Part shown: positions 9,011 to 18,402 of the stretch, piece after piece
Layout of the letters: every line of letters begins with the position of its first letter
Position numbering within the stretch: position 1 is the stretch's first letter
Assembly (NCBI RefSeq): GCF_900188085.1
Contig: NZ_FZOU01000002.1
Span: forward strand, 1 to 64,000
Length of the DNA: 64,000 nucleotides
DNA from: Granulicella rosea
GTDB taxonomy: Bacteria > Acidobacteriota > Terriglobia > Terriglobales > Acidobacteriaceae
Direction: 5' to 3'
Program-made: the position numbers and the translations under genes
Notes under the pieces: model-generated
The model's database searches: none
Told to the model about the DNA's origin: nothing
What the model saw: the letters and a program-made list of their open reading frames with translations, nothing else

Positions 9011-10981
9011 ATGTTTCTCGAAACCGTAGGGTTGAAGAACTTCAGGTCCTTTGAGGACGAGCAGATTTGTTTCTCCGATGATTTGACGATTCTTGTCGGT
9101 GAGAACAATGGCGGCAAAAGCAATGCCATTGATGCAATTCGTCTTATTACTACGCCCTTGAGCGGACGCCGAGAAATTTATTGCGAGTCTACCGATGTAC
9201 GGTTTGGCAGCACGGATCGAAAGTTCGAGCTCGATGCAACCTTTGCTTCCCTCAATATTTCTCAACAGGGACGGCTGATTTCCGCTGTCACCGATCACTC
9301 GCTCAATAAGGCTGTCTTCGGAATCACCTACGACGAGACTAGGAGGAGCCATCCTGTTCGCCCGACTAGCTGGGCCGGGCACCTTAAGTCGTCACCAGAG
9401 GCTGGCTGTCAGGAGTGCATTCGTCACGTCTATCTGCCGCCACTACGTGACGCAAAGCGTGCGCTTGCCTCCGGGAACCCAACGCGCATCTATTCGCTGC
9501 TCAGGCATTTCCTCGGTGAAGATGACCCTCAACAACTGGCAGACCGGCTCAAGCGCAACACGGATGAAAAGATTCTCAAAGATATCGGTGGGGCCGTCGA
9601 TATAGGTCTGACCGCCTTAACCGCGGGCGTTCGCCGTCAGTCGGCATCGCTTGGCTTTAGTACGGATGAGGCTTTGATAGACATCGCGCGAGACCTCCGT
9701 TTCAAGCTTGCCGACCATGGCATTGAACCTGAGGATTTACGCTACACAGGCCACGGCTATGCGAATTTGTTGTACATGGCGACCATTGCCGTCGAGTTGG
9801 AAAAAGTGAATGATACTGACCTTACGCTCTTCCTCGTGGAGGAGCCGGAAGCCCATCTTCATCCGCAGCTCCAGGCTGCTGTGTTGTGCTTTCTTGAGGA
9901 ACAAGCCGAAAAGTCAAAGGTCGTGCTTCCAGGATACTTGGGACCAGCCGGGCAGTTACAAGTGATTGTCGCAACCCATTCCCCGAACCTCTCGGCTTGG
10001 GTTTCCAGCAAGAACATTGTCTTCTTCCGATCCGTTGTCACAGTGTCTAGGAATGCCGTTCCCATACCTCCACCGACAGAGGCCGAAGTCACGTTGCTCG
10101 CTTCAGCGATCGCCGAGGCGAACACGGATATACCGATTGCTACGATGACGGAAGGTATAGGGGAGCTTGTGAGCAGTCCAATCGGAGACGAAGAGGATTC
10201 GGGACAAGCTGCTGGGTTCGTGGAAGATGCTGTGGACCCGGTGGTGGAACCGTCTTTGCCGCCACCCCTATCCCGTCGTTCAACGCGGTGTATCCCGCTC
10301 AAAAAATTGGCATTGCCCGATTTTGAGCGCCGCAAGGTGGACCGCTATCTGGACGTAACAAAGTCTGCCTTTCTTTTCGGTGGTAGAGTTTTGTTGGTCG
10401 AAGGCATCGCCGAGACGCTGTTGCTTCCGGTTATTGCCAAGAAGTACGTTCTCGCCGGAAAGCCAGAAAAGCTCCGACTCTTCCGCAGTGCTGTCTTCGT
10501 CCCAATAGACGGCGTGGATTTCGAATGCTATCAGCGCCTACTCCTCACACCATATAACGATATTCGCATCGCTGATCAGGTTGTCGTGGTGACAGACGGT
10601 GACCGGAAGAGCGAAGCGCCAGGTGTAGCGTCAGCCGGTCAACTCCGCAAGATAGCTCTGGATACCGTGGCGACAGAACTTGTTGCCACGGAGCTATTTC
10701 GTGCCGTTATAAATACCTACTCTCTTGAAACCGAGCTTGTCAGCGCGGGCAATGGCGAACTCTTGAAGCAGGTTTACCTCAAGCTTCATCCCAGATCAGA
10801 GACTAAGTGGGATACCGCTGCCGCCCTGTCTGGCGACGCCCAAGCAGCTTCTATCCAAGGCTTGTTTGAGGACACGCGGAAGGGCGATTTTGCGCACCTT
10901 CTGGCTGAAGCCATCAACAGTGCCGCAACCTTCGTCGTTCCTGCTTACATCCGCGAAGCGATTGAGGCGCTTGTGCAATGA
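9011..10981 (+). CDS. gajA: OLD-family ATPase/TOPRIM nuclease, Gabija GajA-like
   Basis: The 656-residue protein has an ABC-type ATPase (GENNGGKS Walker A near residue 32, FLVEEPEAHLHP Walker B near 275, ATHSP H-loop near 320). A C-terminal TOPRIM domain follows (LLVEGIAE near 460, VVTDGDRK near 526). This is the OLD nuclease layout used by GajA. It is longer than the best-known GajA (about 580 residues), largely through a proline- and acid-rich insert at about 345-440 between the two domains. GGAGGT precedes the ATG. The last four bases overlap the start of the helicase gene, the classic GajA-GajB order. A generic OLD nuclease with UvrD partner outside strict Gabija is the main alternative. 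Confidence 0.82.
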   Translation: MFLETVGLKNFRSFEDEQICFSDDLTILVGENNGGKSNAIDAIRLITTPLSGRREIYCESTDVRFGSTDRKFELDATFASLNISQQGRLISAVTDHSLNKAVFGITYDETRRSHPVRPTSWAGHLKSSPEAGCQECIRHVYLPPLRDAKRALASGNPTRIYSLLRHFLGEDDPQQLADRLKRNTDEKILKDIGGAVDIGLTALTAGVRRQSASLGFSTDEALIDIARDLRFKLADHGIEPEDLRYTGHGYANLLYMATIAVELEKVNDTDLTLFLVEEPEAHLHPQLQAAVLCFLEEQAEKSKVVLPGYLGPAGQLQVIVATHSPNLSAWVSSKNIVFFRSVVTVSRNAVPIPPPTEAEVTLLASAIAEANTDIPIATMTEGIGELVSSPIGDEEDSGQAAGFVEDAVDPVVEPSLPPPLSRRSTRCIPLKKLALPDFERRKVDRYLDVTKSAFLFGGRVLLVEGIAETLLLPVIAKKYVLAGKPEKLRLFRSAVFVPIDGVDFECYQRLLLTPYNDIRIADQVVVVTDGDRKSEAPGVASAGQLRKIALDTVATELVATELFRAVINTYSLETELVSAGNGELLKQVYLKLHPRSETKWDTAAALSGDAQAASIQGLFEDTRKGDFAHLLAEAINSAATFVVPAYIREAIEALVQ

Positions 10982-12726
10982 GCGTCAGACCGTTTGTTCC
11001 CACTCTTGAACAGAAGAGCGTAATTGAACATTGCGGAAACGCTTTTATTTCTGCCTGTCCCGGCGCAGGCAAGACGCAAGTGCTTGTAGAGCGAGCACGC
11101 AAGGAATTGAAGAACACAGCATCCGGGCAGGGTCTGGCCTTCCTGTCATTTACGAACGCCGCAATTTCGGAACTCAAACGCAGACTCCAACTAGAGGCAT
11201 TGCTGCTGTCGCCCCCCTTTCCTCACTACGTTGGTACTTTTGACACCTTCATCTGGCAATTCTTTATTGCGCCATTGGGTGTTCCGGGTCACACCATAGC
11301 GCCACAGCTCATTCCTGATATGGACGCGCGGTGCGTCAAAGCCTATCCGGGCGCACAAGGTATCCCCCTCTCATGCTTCGACCGCACGACTGGCGCGATT
11401 ATCGCGGACAAGGCCAAGCAGGAGGGCTTCGATCCAGCGAATAAGACGGCACGATTGATAACGCAATATGAGGAGGTTGCGCGGCAATGTCGCGCGCGTT
11501 TCATGGCGCGAGGGGAGCTGGGTTTCAGTGATGTTCGAACTGTCGTCAAGGAACATCTCTCCAATGTTCCTCTTTCAGCGAAACTGTCTGTAGCACTGGC
11601 GGCCCGCTTCCGCGAAATCATCGTTGACGAGGCTCAAGACTGTAACCCTGCCGACATCGAAATCATCAATTGGCTTCGTCGGGCTGGCATCGTCACAAAG
11701 GTGATTTGCGATCCCCACCAATCCATTTACGAGTTTCGGGGTGGCGTTACCGATCAACTCTTCGCGCTCCGTGACAGCTTCGGCGCGAGTGAACGCCTGA
11801 CGATGAGCGGAAATTTCCGGTCGAACGCTAACATCTGCAAGGCCATCGCCGCGTTCCGCGCTCCAGCAGATCAGCAAGCTATCGACCAGCCTTTAGGTAG
11901 AGCGGCAAACGACCCAACCCACATTCATGTCCTCTTGTACTCCGGCACGTCTGTTCCTCTCACTATCGGGCGAAAATTTGAAGAATTATTGCGGACTGCT
12001 AGTCTGAGTCCCGCAGATTGCCCGGTGGTCTCGTCCACGAAGGACAGCGCTTGTAAAGCCATTGGACAGACTGTTGATCCGTCGAGTCAGGATCGAACTC
12101 TCCGGCTGGCGCTCGCCGTCGCGAGCTTTCATATTGGGCAAGAGGTCAACGCCCGCAAAATGGCGATGGAGGCCATGCACAAAATCATTCTGGAGTTGGA
12201 AGGACATCTTGGCGAGAAGACCTATTCGCAGCACGTCACAGCGGAAGGTTTGAAGCCGGAAGATTGGCGCCCTTGCGTGTTGCAAGTTCTGCAATGTCTT
12301 CGGTTCGACCCGGCAACTGACTCCAGCGCCGACACATGGCTTACACGCGCTAAAACGCTTCTTACCCCGCACCTCGCGGCTGGAGGGTCGTCCATCGCTC
12401 AAATGCTGCGCCGACACCAGGATTTGGCAGCCGTGTTTACCGCGACACCCGTGGCGAGTCTGACCGCGAAGACGATTCATTCCGTGAAGGGAATGCAATT
12501 TCCGGGAATTTGCGTCATTCTGACCACGAAGACAGCGAAGAGCCTCATCGACTATCTGACGACCGGCCAGCCCCCAGAGATGGCCGAAAGCGCACGGAAA
12601 TTGTATGTAGCTGCATCTAGGGCGGAACGATTGCTGGTGATTGCCGTTCCGAGAAGTCAGGGAAGTCGGTTGGCAGCTCACATCAGCAACACAAGTGCCC
12701 AAGTGACGCAGATCACTTTGACTTGA
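10978..12726 (+). CDS. gajB: UvrD/Rep-like superfamily 1 helicase, Gabija GajB-like
   Basis: The 582-residue protein shows superfamily 1A helicase motifs: CPGAGKT Walker A near residue 26, LSFTNAA motif Ia, VDEAQD motif II, a DPHQSIYEFRGG segment, and the C-terminal THSVKGMQF and YVAASRAE motifs. GajB is a UvrD-like protein that senses DNA ends or single-stranded DNA and stimulates GajA. Here the start overlaps the nuclease stop (ATGA), which strongly suggests a two-protein system. It is somewhat longer than the reference GajB (about 490 residues). The operon seems to end here, because the next gene points the other way. Confidence 0.82.
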   Translation: MSVRPFVPTLEQKSVIEHCGNAFISACPGAGKTQVLVERARKELKNTASGQGLAFLSFTNAAISELKRRLQLEALLLSPPFPHYVGTFDTFIWQFFIAPLGVPGHTIAPQLIPDMDARCVKAYPGAQGIPLSCFDRTTGAIIADKAKQEGFDPANKTARLITQYEEVARQCRARFMARGELGFSDVRTVVKEHLSNVPLSAKLSVALAARFREIIVDEAQDCNPADIEIINWLRRAGIVTKVICDPHQSIYEFRGGVTDQLFALRDSFGASERLTMSGNFRSNANICKAIAAFRAPADQQAIDQPLGRAANDPTHIHVLLYSGTSVPLTIGRKFEELLRTASLSPADCPVVSSTKDSACKAIGQTVDPSSQDRTLRLALAVASFHIGQEVNARKMAMEAMHKIILELEGHLGEKTYSQHVTAEGLKPEDWRPCVLQVLQCLRFDPATDSSADTWLTRAKTLLTPHLAAGGSSIAQMLRRHQDLAAVFTATPVASLTAKTIHSVKGMQFPGICVILTTKTAKSLIDYLTTGQPPEMAESARKLYVAASRAERLLVIAVPRSQGSRLAAHISNTSAQVTQITLT

Positions 12727-12987
12727 GTCATTGGTAAACAGTTTCCAAACTCTGCACCGATCTCCTGAGCTTCGCCGGCATCACGAGTTGCGATTTGGAA
12801 GCACAAGCTAGAGCACAAGCGCCAACATTGAAGGTAAGGCGAAGCGTCAGCCAAACTGCTAACCGTTTTTCTCCGCAGGGCAGAGAAGGCGTAGTCGGAA
12901 AGCCGATCGTCGAAACGGAGCGTCATATTCTGTCCGCCTGACGGACCTAAATCTCGAAGGGCCTTGACTGCGAACTCGCAATCAGAA
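12727..12987. other. Intergenic gap between convergent defence genes
   Basis: This 261-base region lies between the ends of the helicase gene and the minus-strand YhaN-like gene. A minus-strand frame of 113 codons (12678-13019) crosses it but overlaps both genes and matches nothing I know, so I leave it uncalled. No clear hairpin with a T-run is visible. Confidence 0.4.
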
Positions 12988-15216
12988 TCAGAGGTCGATG
13001 ATATCGACTTGATCGCCAAGTGCCTCTTTCGCCATATCGGCGACGAAGCGATGATGCGTGAAGAGTATGGGCTGAAGATGTAAACCGATGTCCGCTAGTG
13101 CCAGCAGACCTGCGCGGGTGCTCACTTCGTCAAAGGTCGTGAAGATATCGTCGCCAATGAAAGGGACAGGTTCGCTTTTTTTGGCGTAGTCGTCCAGGTA
13201 AGCCATTCTGAGCGCAAGATAAAGTTGGTCGCGCTGTCCTTCGCTTAATCCGTCAATGCAGACAGTCTTGCCGGTATCTCGAACCCCAACGAGTTGAGGC
13301 CGGTCGTTGTCTGGATCGAATTCTTGGTCGATGTGTGTGAAAGCGCCATTGGTGAGACTACGAAAAAGGATTCCGGCTGATTGCATTAGAGGAGCAGACT
13401 GAGTTGCACGGTGCTCTTCGATGACGCGGTTTAGCATATTAGCGCTCAAAGCCAGTGTGAGGTAGTCATGGGCAGCGGTCTCGATTTCTACTTCTGCACT
13501 CTTCAGTTGTTGCAGCGCGACTTCTGCCCCGGAACCGGATTCTGCGTCGATGAGCGCCTTCTCTTGGGCGGATTTATCGGCAAAGACCTGATTTATCGCG
13601 CCATCCTGTGCCGGAAAACCCTGAGCTAAAAGTTGAATTTCAATGAGGGTAGCTTGAGAATCAAATCCATTGAGTTCAGTTCGTAGTTGATCCTCTGGTA
13701 GACCGTCAGATTGAGCGATTAGGGTTGAACGCGCTGCAATGATTCTGCTCCGAATGGCTGTGGCTCGCTCAAGTCGTTCCAAAGTCGCGATGGGCTCACT
13801 TGTAAGCGCCAATTCGGACATTCGAGTTTGTACTAGCTTTGAATCCCGATCAGCATTGCGCTCCGCTGTTTCGAGGTTGGAAGACTCTTGCTCTACTTTG
13901 CTCTCAGCAGTCTCATAAAGGAGTTGTTGACGGGCCTGCCCTGCCACAATCTCGCTGAGCCGAATTGCTTGGTCAACTGGAGGAAGCTGCGGCAACTCTG
14001 GAGCGATAAGCTGGGTTAGGCGGTTGACCTCTTGTTCAAACTTCGTGATGTCACGGTCCATCCCGCGAACTCGTTTCATCTCACTCTCATATACGAGACG
14101 GCGTGCCGGAATATCACGCCAGACCTTCACCGCTGCGGCAACCGCAGCCAGACTTGCTTGAACATCGAAGCCGAGTGCTGCTGTAGCGACTTTCCAAGAA
14201 GCCGACCAGGCAGTTTCTTTCAACGTGTGTGCTGCTAGGTTTTTCTCGAACCTAGCCAATTGCTTGCGGCCATCCGCTGCCAACCCTTGACTGACAGCTC
14301 TATTGTTCCAAACAATCGCAAGCTCCTTCAGATGCTTATCTATCAGTATGAGTAGACTTTCTGTGGGAACAGCGGCTGGTTTCTCCAGTCCAACCTCACT
14401 CGAAAGAGCTTCGAGAGCCGTATGTAGCTCTGTTATCTGTGGATTGAGTGCAGCTAAGGCCGCTTCGTCGGCAATAAGCAATTCACGTTGCTCTGTGAGG
14501 AGCTTAACACTGTCGATCCAAGAGACCATCTCTCCCGGCGTTCCCGGCGATGACGTAACCGATGCCCATAAAGCCAACCACTCACTGCTAGTTTGGTTGA
14601 GTTGCGATGCGGTCTCCGTCTGTTGATCTTTGAGCTTAGATCGTTCATTCAGCTTGTTTGTTAGAGACTTTTGCTCAGTGTTGTATTGCGCGACCCTATC
14701 GGCATCTCGCGTGGCGGCATCGGCCAGACGATCAGCCTCACTGACCCGCGTTTCAAAAAGGTCAACAATCACGGGTCTGGAAGCTAATGCGACGGGTGCA
14801 TCTTCGCCCAGAACCAATGGCCGGAGTTGTTGCCAACTTTCTTCTCGCACTTGACGAGCATCGGCGATTCGATCTGCTGATGCGACGGGCTCACCGGAGA
14901 CAAGAACTTTGAGTGTTTTCTGTGCTTCTTCAATCGCCAAATCCAGCAGTTTGATTGCAGCCTCGGTTTGTCTCCGGCTATCTTCAATCTCCGAAAAGCG
15001 ATTTCCGAGCCGGGCGAGGGCTTCCGGGGTGGGAAGTGTTAGGGTGGCGAGACTCTCTAACTTAGTCACCGAAGGCGACAAACGCGCTGAACGCTCTTCG
15101 AGCTTGCGTCGAGTTGTGGCAGAATCCCGGGCTAGAGTGCGGCTGCGTTCCAAGAGCGGGCGACTAGGTTCAAGAGCATCGAAGCGGGTTCGCCATGCAG
15201 CAGGGTCACCCAGCTC
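12988..15216 (-). pseudogene. YhaN-like DNA-repair ATPase, C-terminal part after an in-frame stop
   Basis: This stretch continues, in the same frame, the N-terminal ATPase fragment at 15217-16461. About 740 codons are open after the TGA, beginning ELGDPAAWRTRF. It has long heptad-rich coiled-coil sequence and then an ABC-type C-terminal half (LSEGQRDQLYLALRMAY signature, VPFIGDDIFTTFDE Walker B/D-loop, LFTHH). Together the two parts would give about 1157 residues, the usual YhaN length. The first possible start after the stop is a TTG at 15153 with no ribosome binding site, so separate translation is unlikely. Coding character is well preserved, so the stop is recent, a sequencing error, or read through. 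Confidence 0.75.
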
Positions 15217-16461
15217 TCAAGTTTGACCATCCCCTTCCAGGTTTTCAAGGTTCGTCTTGGCCTCAGAGATGGACTCTTCTAATCTTTCCCGGTCTTGGGA
15301 TAGCTTTTGGCCCTGCATTACCAAGTCTTCTAATTCCGCTAGCACAGCATCGGTGGGCTGGGAGGAATCAAGCTGATCCTCCGCTATACCAACACGGGCG
15401 GCCATGAGGGCAATTTCACGTTGTTTGCCTTCGGCTTCAGATGCAACTCGGGCGCGATCTCTCGTCGCGTCCTGATATTTTCCTATGTTGGTTTGAAGCG
15501 TTTGCACTGAAGCCTGATGCATAAGGATAGCGGCTTCCACGGTGATTCCGTTGAGCGCTGCCTTCGCTGCTGCTAACACTTCAGCAACGGAATCTCGCTT
15601 CTGGAGTGAAGTTCCCGATGCGGCAATCGCTGTGCGAAGACGAGTGATGGCTTGTTCGGAAAGTTCTGGAAGGTCGGAAAACTCCCGAATGTTCTCACAC
15701 TCGGCATCGAGAATGTGAAGCTGAGGAGCTATGGTTCTTAGGCGAGTTAGGCGAGCGTGTTTCGCTCTGTCCGTGTCACGAGCTTGGCTCAATAACGCCA
15801 GTTGGGATTCGAGAGACTGTAACGCCGACCTCATCCCCTCAAGCGTCTCGGCCCGCAAGGTCCGCTTACGAATCTCTGAGCGGGCCTGGGTGTAAGCATC
15901 CGCCGCTTGGTCGAAGCGACGCTTGTTGGAACCCTTACCTGGCTTGAAGATCGTTCCCGCTTCCTCATCCAACTCGCGCCGGAGGCGAGTAATTCCTGAG
16001 AGACCGGAGGCCGCAGCGTAGAGTGTCGCCCCGACCTCGCCTTCGCTATCAAGCATCTCCTCAGCGCCCTCACGGAGCTGCGCACTATTGAGTCCAAAGG
16101 CGTGCGAAAAGACCGGTCGCGTGAGCCCTCCTAAAAACGGGTGGAGTGCAGTATCGTCGAGTGGTTTCCCGTCGCTTGCAAAGAGGACGTTTTTGTTCCC
16201 TTTACGACGCTTGAAGCAGAGCTGAGAGAGGTCGCGAGCCTGTAGAGTGGCACCAAGCCGCATTGTCTTTCCTTCATGCAGAAACGAAAACCGGGTCTGA
16301 GCTTCGATGCCAAAGAAGAGGTCTGTAATCCCTGCCAATGCGCAACTCTTGCCAGCGGCGTTACGCCCGTAGACAACATGCAAACGTGAGTCTGGTTTGA
16401 AGTGAAGGGTGCGATCGGTAAACGAGCCGTAGCGCTCAAGCTCAAGGGAAAGAATTCGCAT
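15217..16461 (-). CDS. yhaN: YhaN-like DNA-repair ATPase, N-terminal part ending at a premature TGA
   Basis: The 414-residue fragment starts MRILSLELERYGSF and has a Walker A motif (GRNAAGKS) near residue 34, followed by coiled coil. This is the SMC/Rad50-like N-terminal lobe of YhaN/SbcC-type ATPases. It ends at TGA (15219-15217 on the minus strand) in the middle of the coiled coil, while the same frame continues to the expected C-terminal lobe. Without that lobe it cannot form an ABC ATPase. Its ATG directly follows the stop of the nuclease gene (TAAATG). YhaO-YhaN pairs act like SbcCD in end processing, and here the pair sits in a defence island. Confidence 0.78.
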   Translation of the reverse strand: MRILSLELERYGSFTDRTLHFKPDSRLHVVYGRNAAGKSCALAGITDLFFGIEAQTRFSFLHEGKTMRLGATLQARDLSQLCFKRRKGNKNVLFASDGKPLDDTALHPFLGGLTRPVFSHAFGLNSAQLREGAEEMLDSEGEVGATLYAAASGLSGITRLRRELDEEAGTIFKPGKGSNKRRFDQAADAYTQARSEIRKRTLRAETLEGMRSALQSLESQLALLSQARDTDRAKHARLTRLRTIAPQLHILDAECENIREFSDLPELSEQAITRLRTAIAASGTSLQKRDSVAEVLAAAKAALNGITVEAAILMHQASVQTLQTNIGKYQDATRDRARVASEAEGKQREIALMAARVGIAEDQLDSSQPTDAVLAELEDLVMQGQKLSQDRERLEESISEAKTNLENLEGDGQT

Positions 16462-17778
16462 TTAGAGTCTCCCTCCTTGAGTAGCGCCGGAGCGGCTTAG
16501 AAGAAGTTCGCGAGCTTCTGCAATCAGATTTTGTATATCTAGGTTGCCAAAAGCCGTCTCCTCGGAAGAACCCGCAGGGAGTTTGCGAACCAACTCCGCA
16601 ATAAGCTCTTTCGTTTCCTTCTGTAAGGCTTCGGAAAGTGCGATGGTTTCGAGCGTGGAGCTCAGATCGAAAGCGTCTAGTGACGAGTTCGCGGCTGCGT
16701 CCACTTGAACGGGTTCCGTGGTTTCGAGTTTCAACTGCTCAAGCCAAATGTCCTGACCGCAGTGTTGCAAAGTGGCTTCAATATCGTCGCGTAGCTGGTC
16801 CTTTGCCGATCGAAGAGCGGAATGAAGAGCCGTGCAACCACGAAGGTGAATACGGACGAGGAGTAATCGTGCCTGTGAGTCTGCCTCAGCCTCAGCCACG
16901 ATAGGCCGGATTAGGCTGCTGAGAAGATCGTGGACTTCGTTTGGGTCAGTCAGTCCCTCCACATCCACGGTAACGTCGAACCAGCGGGCGCGGTCCAAGA
17001 TGAGCCTCTCCACAGTGACTTCGTCGTCTTTGACATGGACTAACAAAGCTCCTTTGGCTCCGCACTCATGGATGCCGCGCCCTTGTAAGTTGCCGGGAAA
17101 GAGAACGTGGGGGGCGGCGTGGAGCTGCTCGTATTCATGGATATGCCCGAGTGCCCAGTATTGATAGCCCTTAGTGACCAAATCCTCCAATGAACAGGGC
17201 GCATAGGGATCGTGGCCGGGGCGGCCATTGCAAGACGTGTGCAGAACACCAATATTGAACCAGCCAGCGCGGGCAGCAGGGTACGATGTTACGAAGTTTT
17301 CTGGTACTGCCCGGTTGGAGAAGCTACGACCGTGGATCGCTACCTTCAGGTCGTCGAGCAAAACTGTATCGGCAGACTTTGACGGAAACTCGAAAACTCC
17401 TTCCGGCAATCTAACGCTCTGTGTTACGACTGATACCGCATCATGGTTGCCGCGAAGCGTATAGACAAGGATGCCGGCACGAACCAAGCGGGAGACTTGG
17501 CGATTGAAGAAAAGTCCGATTGATGTGTCTTTCCACTCACCGTCGTAGATATCCCCAGCAACGATCAGAAACGAGACACGATGTGCGATGGCCTGGGTAA
17601 CAAGCGCCGTGAAGGCTTCGCGGCTTGCAGTCGCCAACCGAGCGGCCAGTTCTGGATCTCGTGCAGCGATTCCGACCAAGGGGCTGCCTAGATGGAGATC
17701 GGCGGCGTGAATGAAGCTGAATGTCATTGCACCATAATACGAGCGCACCAGCGAGAGGAAGACCTGTTCTGTGGTCAT
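16462..17778 (-). CDS. yhaO: YhaO/SbcD-like metallophosphoesterase nuclease
   Basis: The protein (about 438 residues) has the calcineurin-like phosphoesterase motifs of Mre11/SbcD nucleases: ADLHLG near the start, GDIYDGEW, RGNHD and GHIHEY, with a C-terminal extension of about 170 residues. I chose the ATG at 17778 because AGAAGA lies just upstream; a GTG at 17799 and an ATG at 17727 are alternatives. It is immediately followed by the YhaN-like ATPase with no gap, so the two should form one nuclease-ATPase complex for DNA ends. The ATPase is interrupted, so the complex may be inactive in this strain. Confidence 0.82.
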   Translation of the reverse strand: MTTEQVFLSLVRSYYGAMTFSFIHAADLHLGSPLVGIAARDPELAARLATASREAFTALVTQAIAHRVSFLIVAGDIYDGEWKDTSIGLFFNRQVSRLVRAGILVYTLRGNHDAVSVVTQSVRLPEGVFEFPSKSADTVLLDDLKVAIHGRSFSNRAVPENFVTSYPAARAGWFNIGVLHTSCNGRPGHDPYAPCSLEDLVTKGYQYWALGHIHEYEQLHAAPHVLFPGNLQGRGIHECGAKGALLVHVKDDEVTVERLILDRARWFDVTVDVEGLTDPNEVHDLLSSLIRPIVAEAEADSQARLLLVRIHLRGCTALHSALRSAKDQLRDDIEATLQHCGQDIWLEQLKLETTEPVQVDAAANSSLDAFDLSSTLETIALSEALQKETKELIAELVRKLPAGSSEETAFGNLDIQNLIAEARELLLSRSGATQGGRL

Positions 17779-18017
17779 AGTTCTTCTTTTTCCGTTCACT
17801 CGGCCACCGCTACGGTGTAAAAGCTACGCCCTTCGGCTCTGCGTTCAGAACTCGCGTACCGCGCCCTCCGGGTTTCGGACTCCTCCCCCCTCGCAGGCTC
17901 CGGGTCCCTTTCCAAAAACTTCTGCCCTTGGCAACGCGGCCATGCCGCGACTTGGGAGCAGCCACCTCCGCGCCCTTTGGGATGTGTCCCGATTGACCGG
18001 GCAAAAAGGAGAACACC
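17779..18017. other. Divergent intergenic region
   Basis: This GC-rich, pyrimidine-biased region lies between the divergent yhaO-like and SSB-like genes. A strong AAAGGAG ribosome binding site for the SSB-like gene lies at its right end. Several short open frames read through it in more than one phase, which reflects composition rather than genes. No promoter stands out. Confidence 0.35.
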
Positions 18018-18320
18018 ATGCAGACACAACAGACCATCACCCTCTTCGGCACCGTCAGCAACTCAGCCACCAGCCGCATCTCCAAGAACGGCCACAAGTA
18101 CACCGCCTTCGGAGTCGCAATCATCTCCGACCGCAATCTCCAGGCCTTTCACTACAACGTCGTTGCCTTCGGCAAGCAGGGCAGCTTCGCCAAACGCCTC
18201 GAAACAGGCACTCGCATCAAGCTAGTCATTCAGGCACAGTCCCAGCCGGACAACATCGCCATCACCCCACTTCTTACCGCAACCTTCGTGCGACCGGTTC
18301 ATCCGGTTGCACGGGGGTAG
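18018..18320 (+). CDS. Small single-stranded-DNA-binding (SSB)-like OB-fold protein
   Basis: The 100-residue protein (TITLFGTVSN..., SKNGHKYTAFGVAI, FHYNVVAFGKQ) follows the strand pattern of an SSB OB-fold: an initial GxV strand, an SxxGxxYxxF strand, and an aromatic-aliphatic strand corresponding to the usual HxxVAWGK. The acidic C-terminal tail of true housekeeping SSB is missing, and the chain is shorter than SSB (about 160-180). That fits plasmid- or island-borne SSB-like proteins. AAAGGAG lies eight bases before the ATG. It may assist mobile-element replication or the neighbouring nucleases. Confidence 0.6.
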   Translation: MQTQQTITLFGTVSNSATSRISKNGHKYTAFGVAIISDRNLQAFHYNVVAFGKQGSFAKRLETGTRIKLVIQAQSQPDNIAITPLLTATFVRPVHPVARG

Positions 18321-18348
18321 TATAGGGTGACTTTTCCCATCCTAAAAA

Positions 18349-18370
18349 CGCTCTCGTAATTACGATAGCG
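18349..18370. repeat. 22-base near-perfect palindrome
   Basis: The sequence centred on TCGTAATTACGA reads almost identically on both strands (one mismatched pair in eleven). It lies between the stop of the SSB-like gene and the end of the PD-(D/E)XK-like gene. There is no T-run, so a rho-independent terminator is unlikely. An operator or hairpin-type protein site, or a bidirectional transcript end, is possible. Confidence 0.5.
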
Positions 18371-18402
18371 TCAGTTCCGCCCATCCGACGGGTTTGACTT
18401 AG

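Noticed and set aside
12678..13019. Minus-strand frame of 113 codons beyond the YhaN-like gene
   Set aside because: It overlaps both flanking genes, and the product shows no domain.
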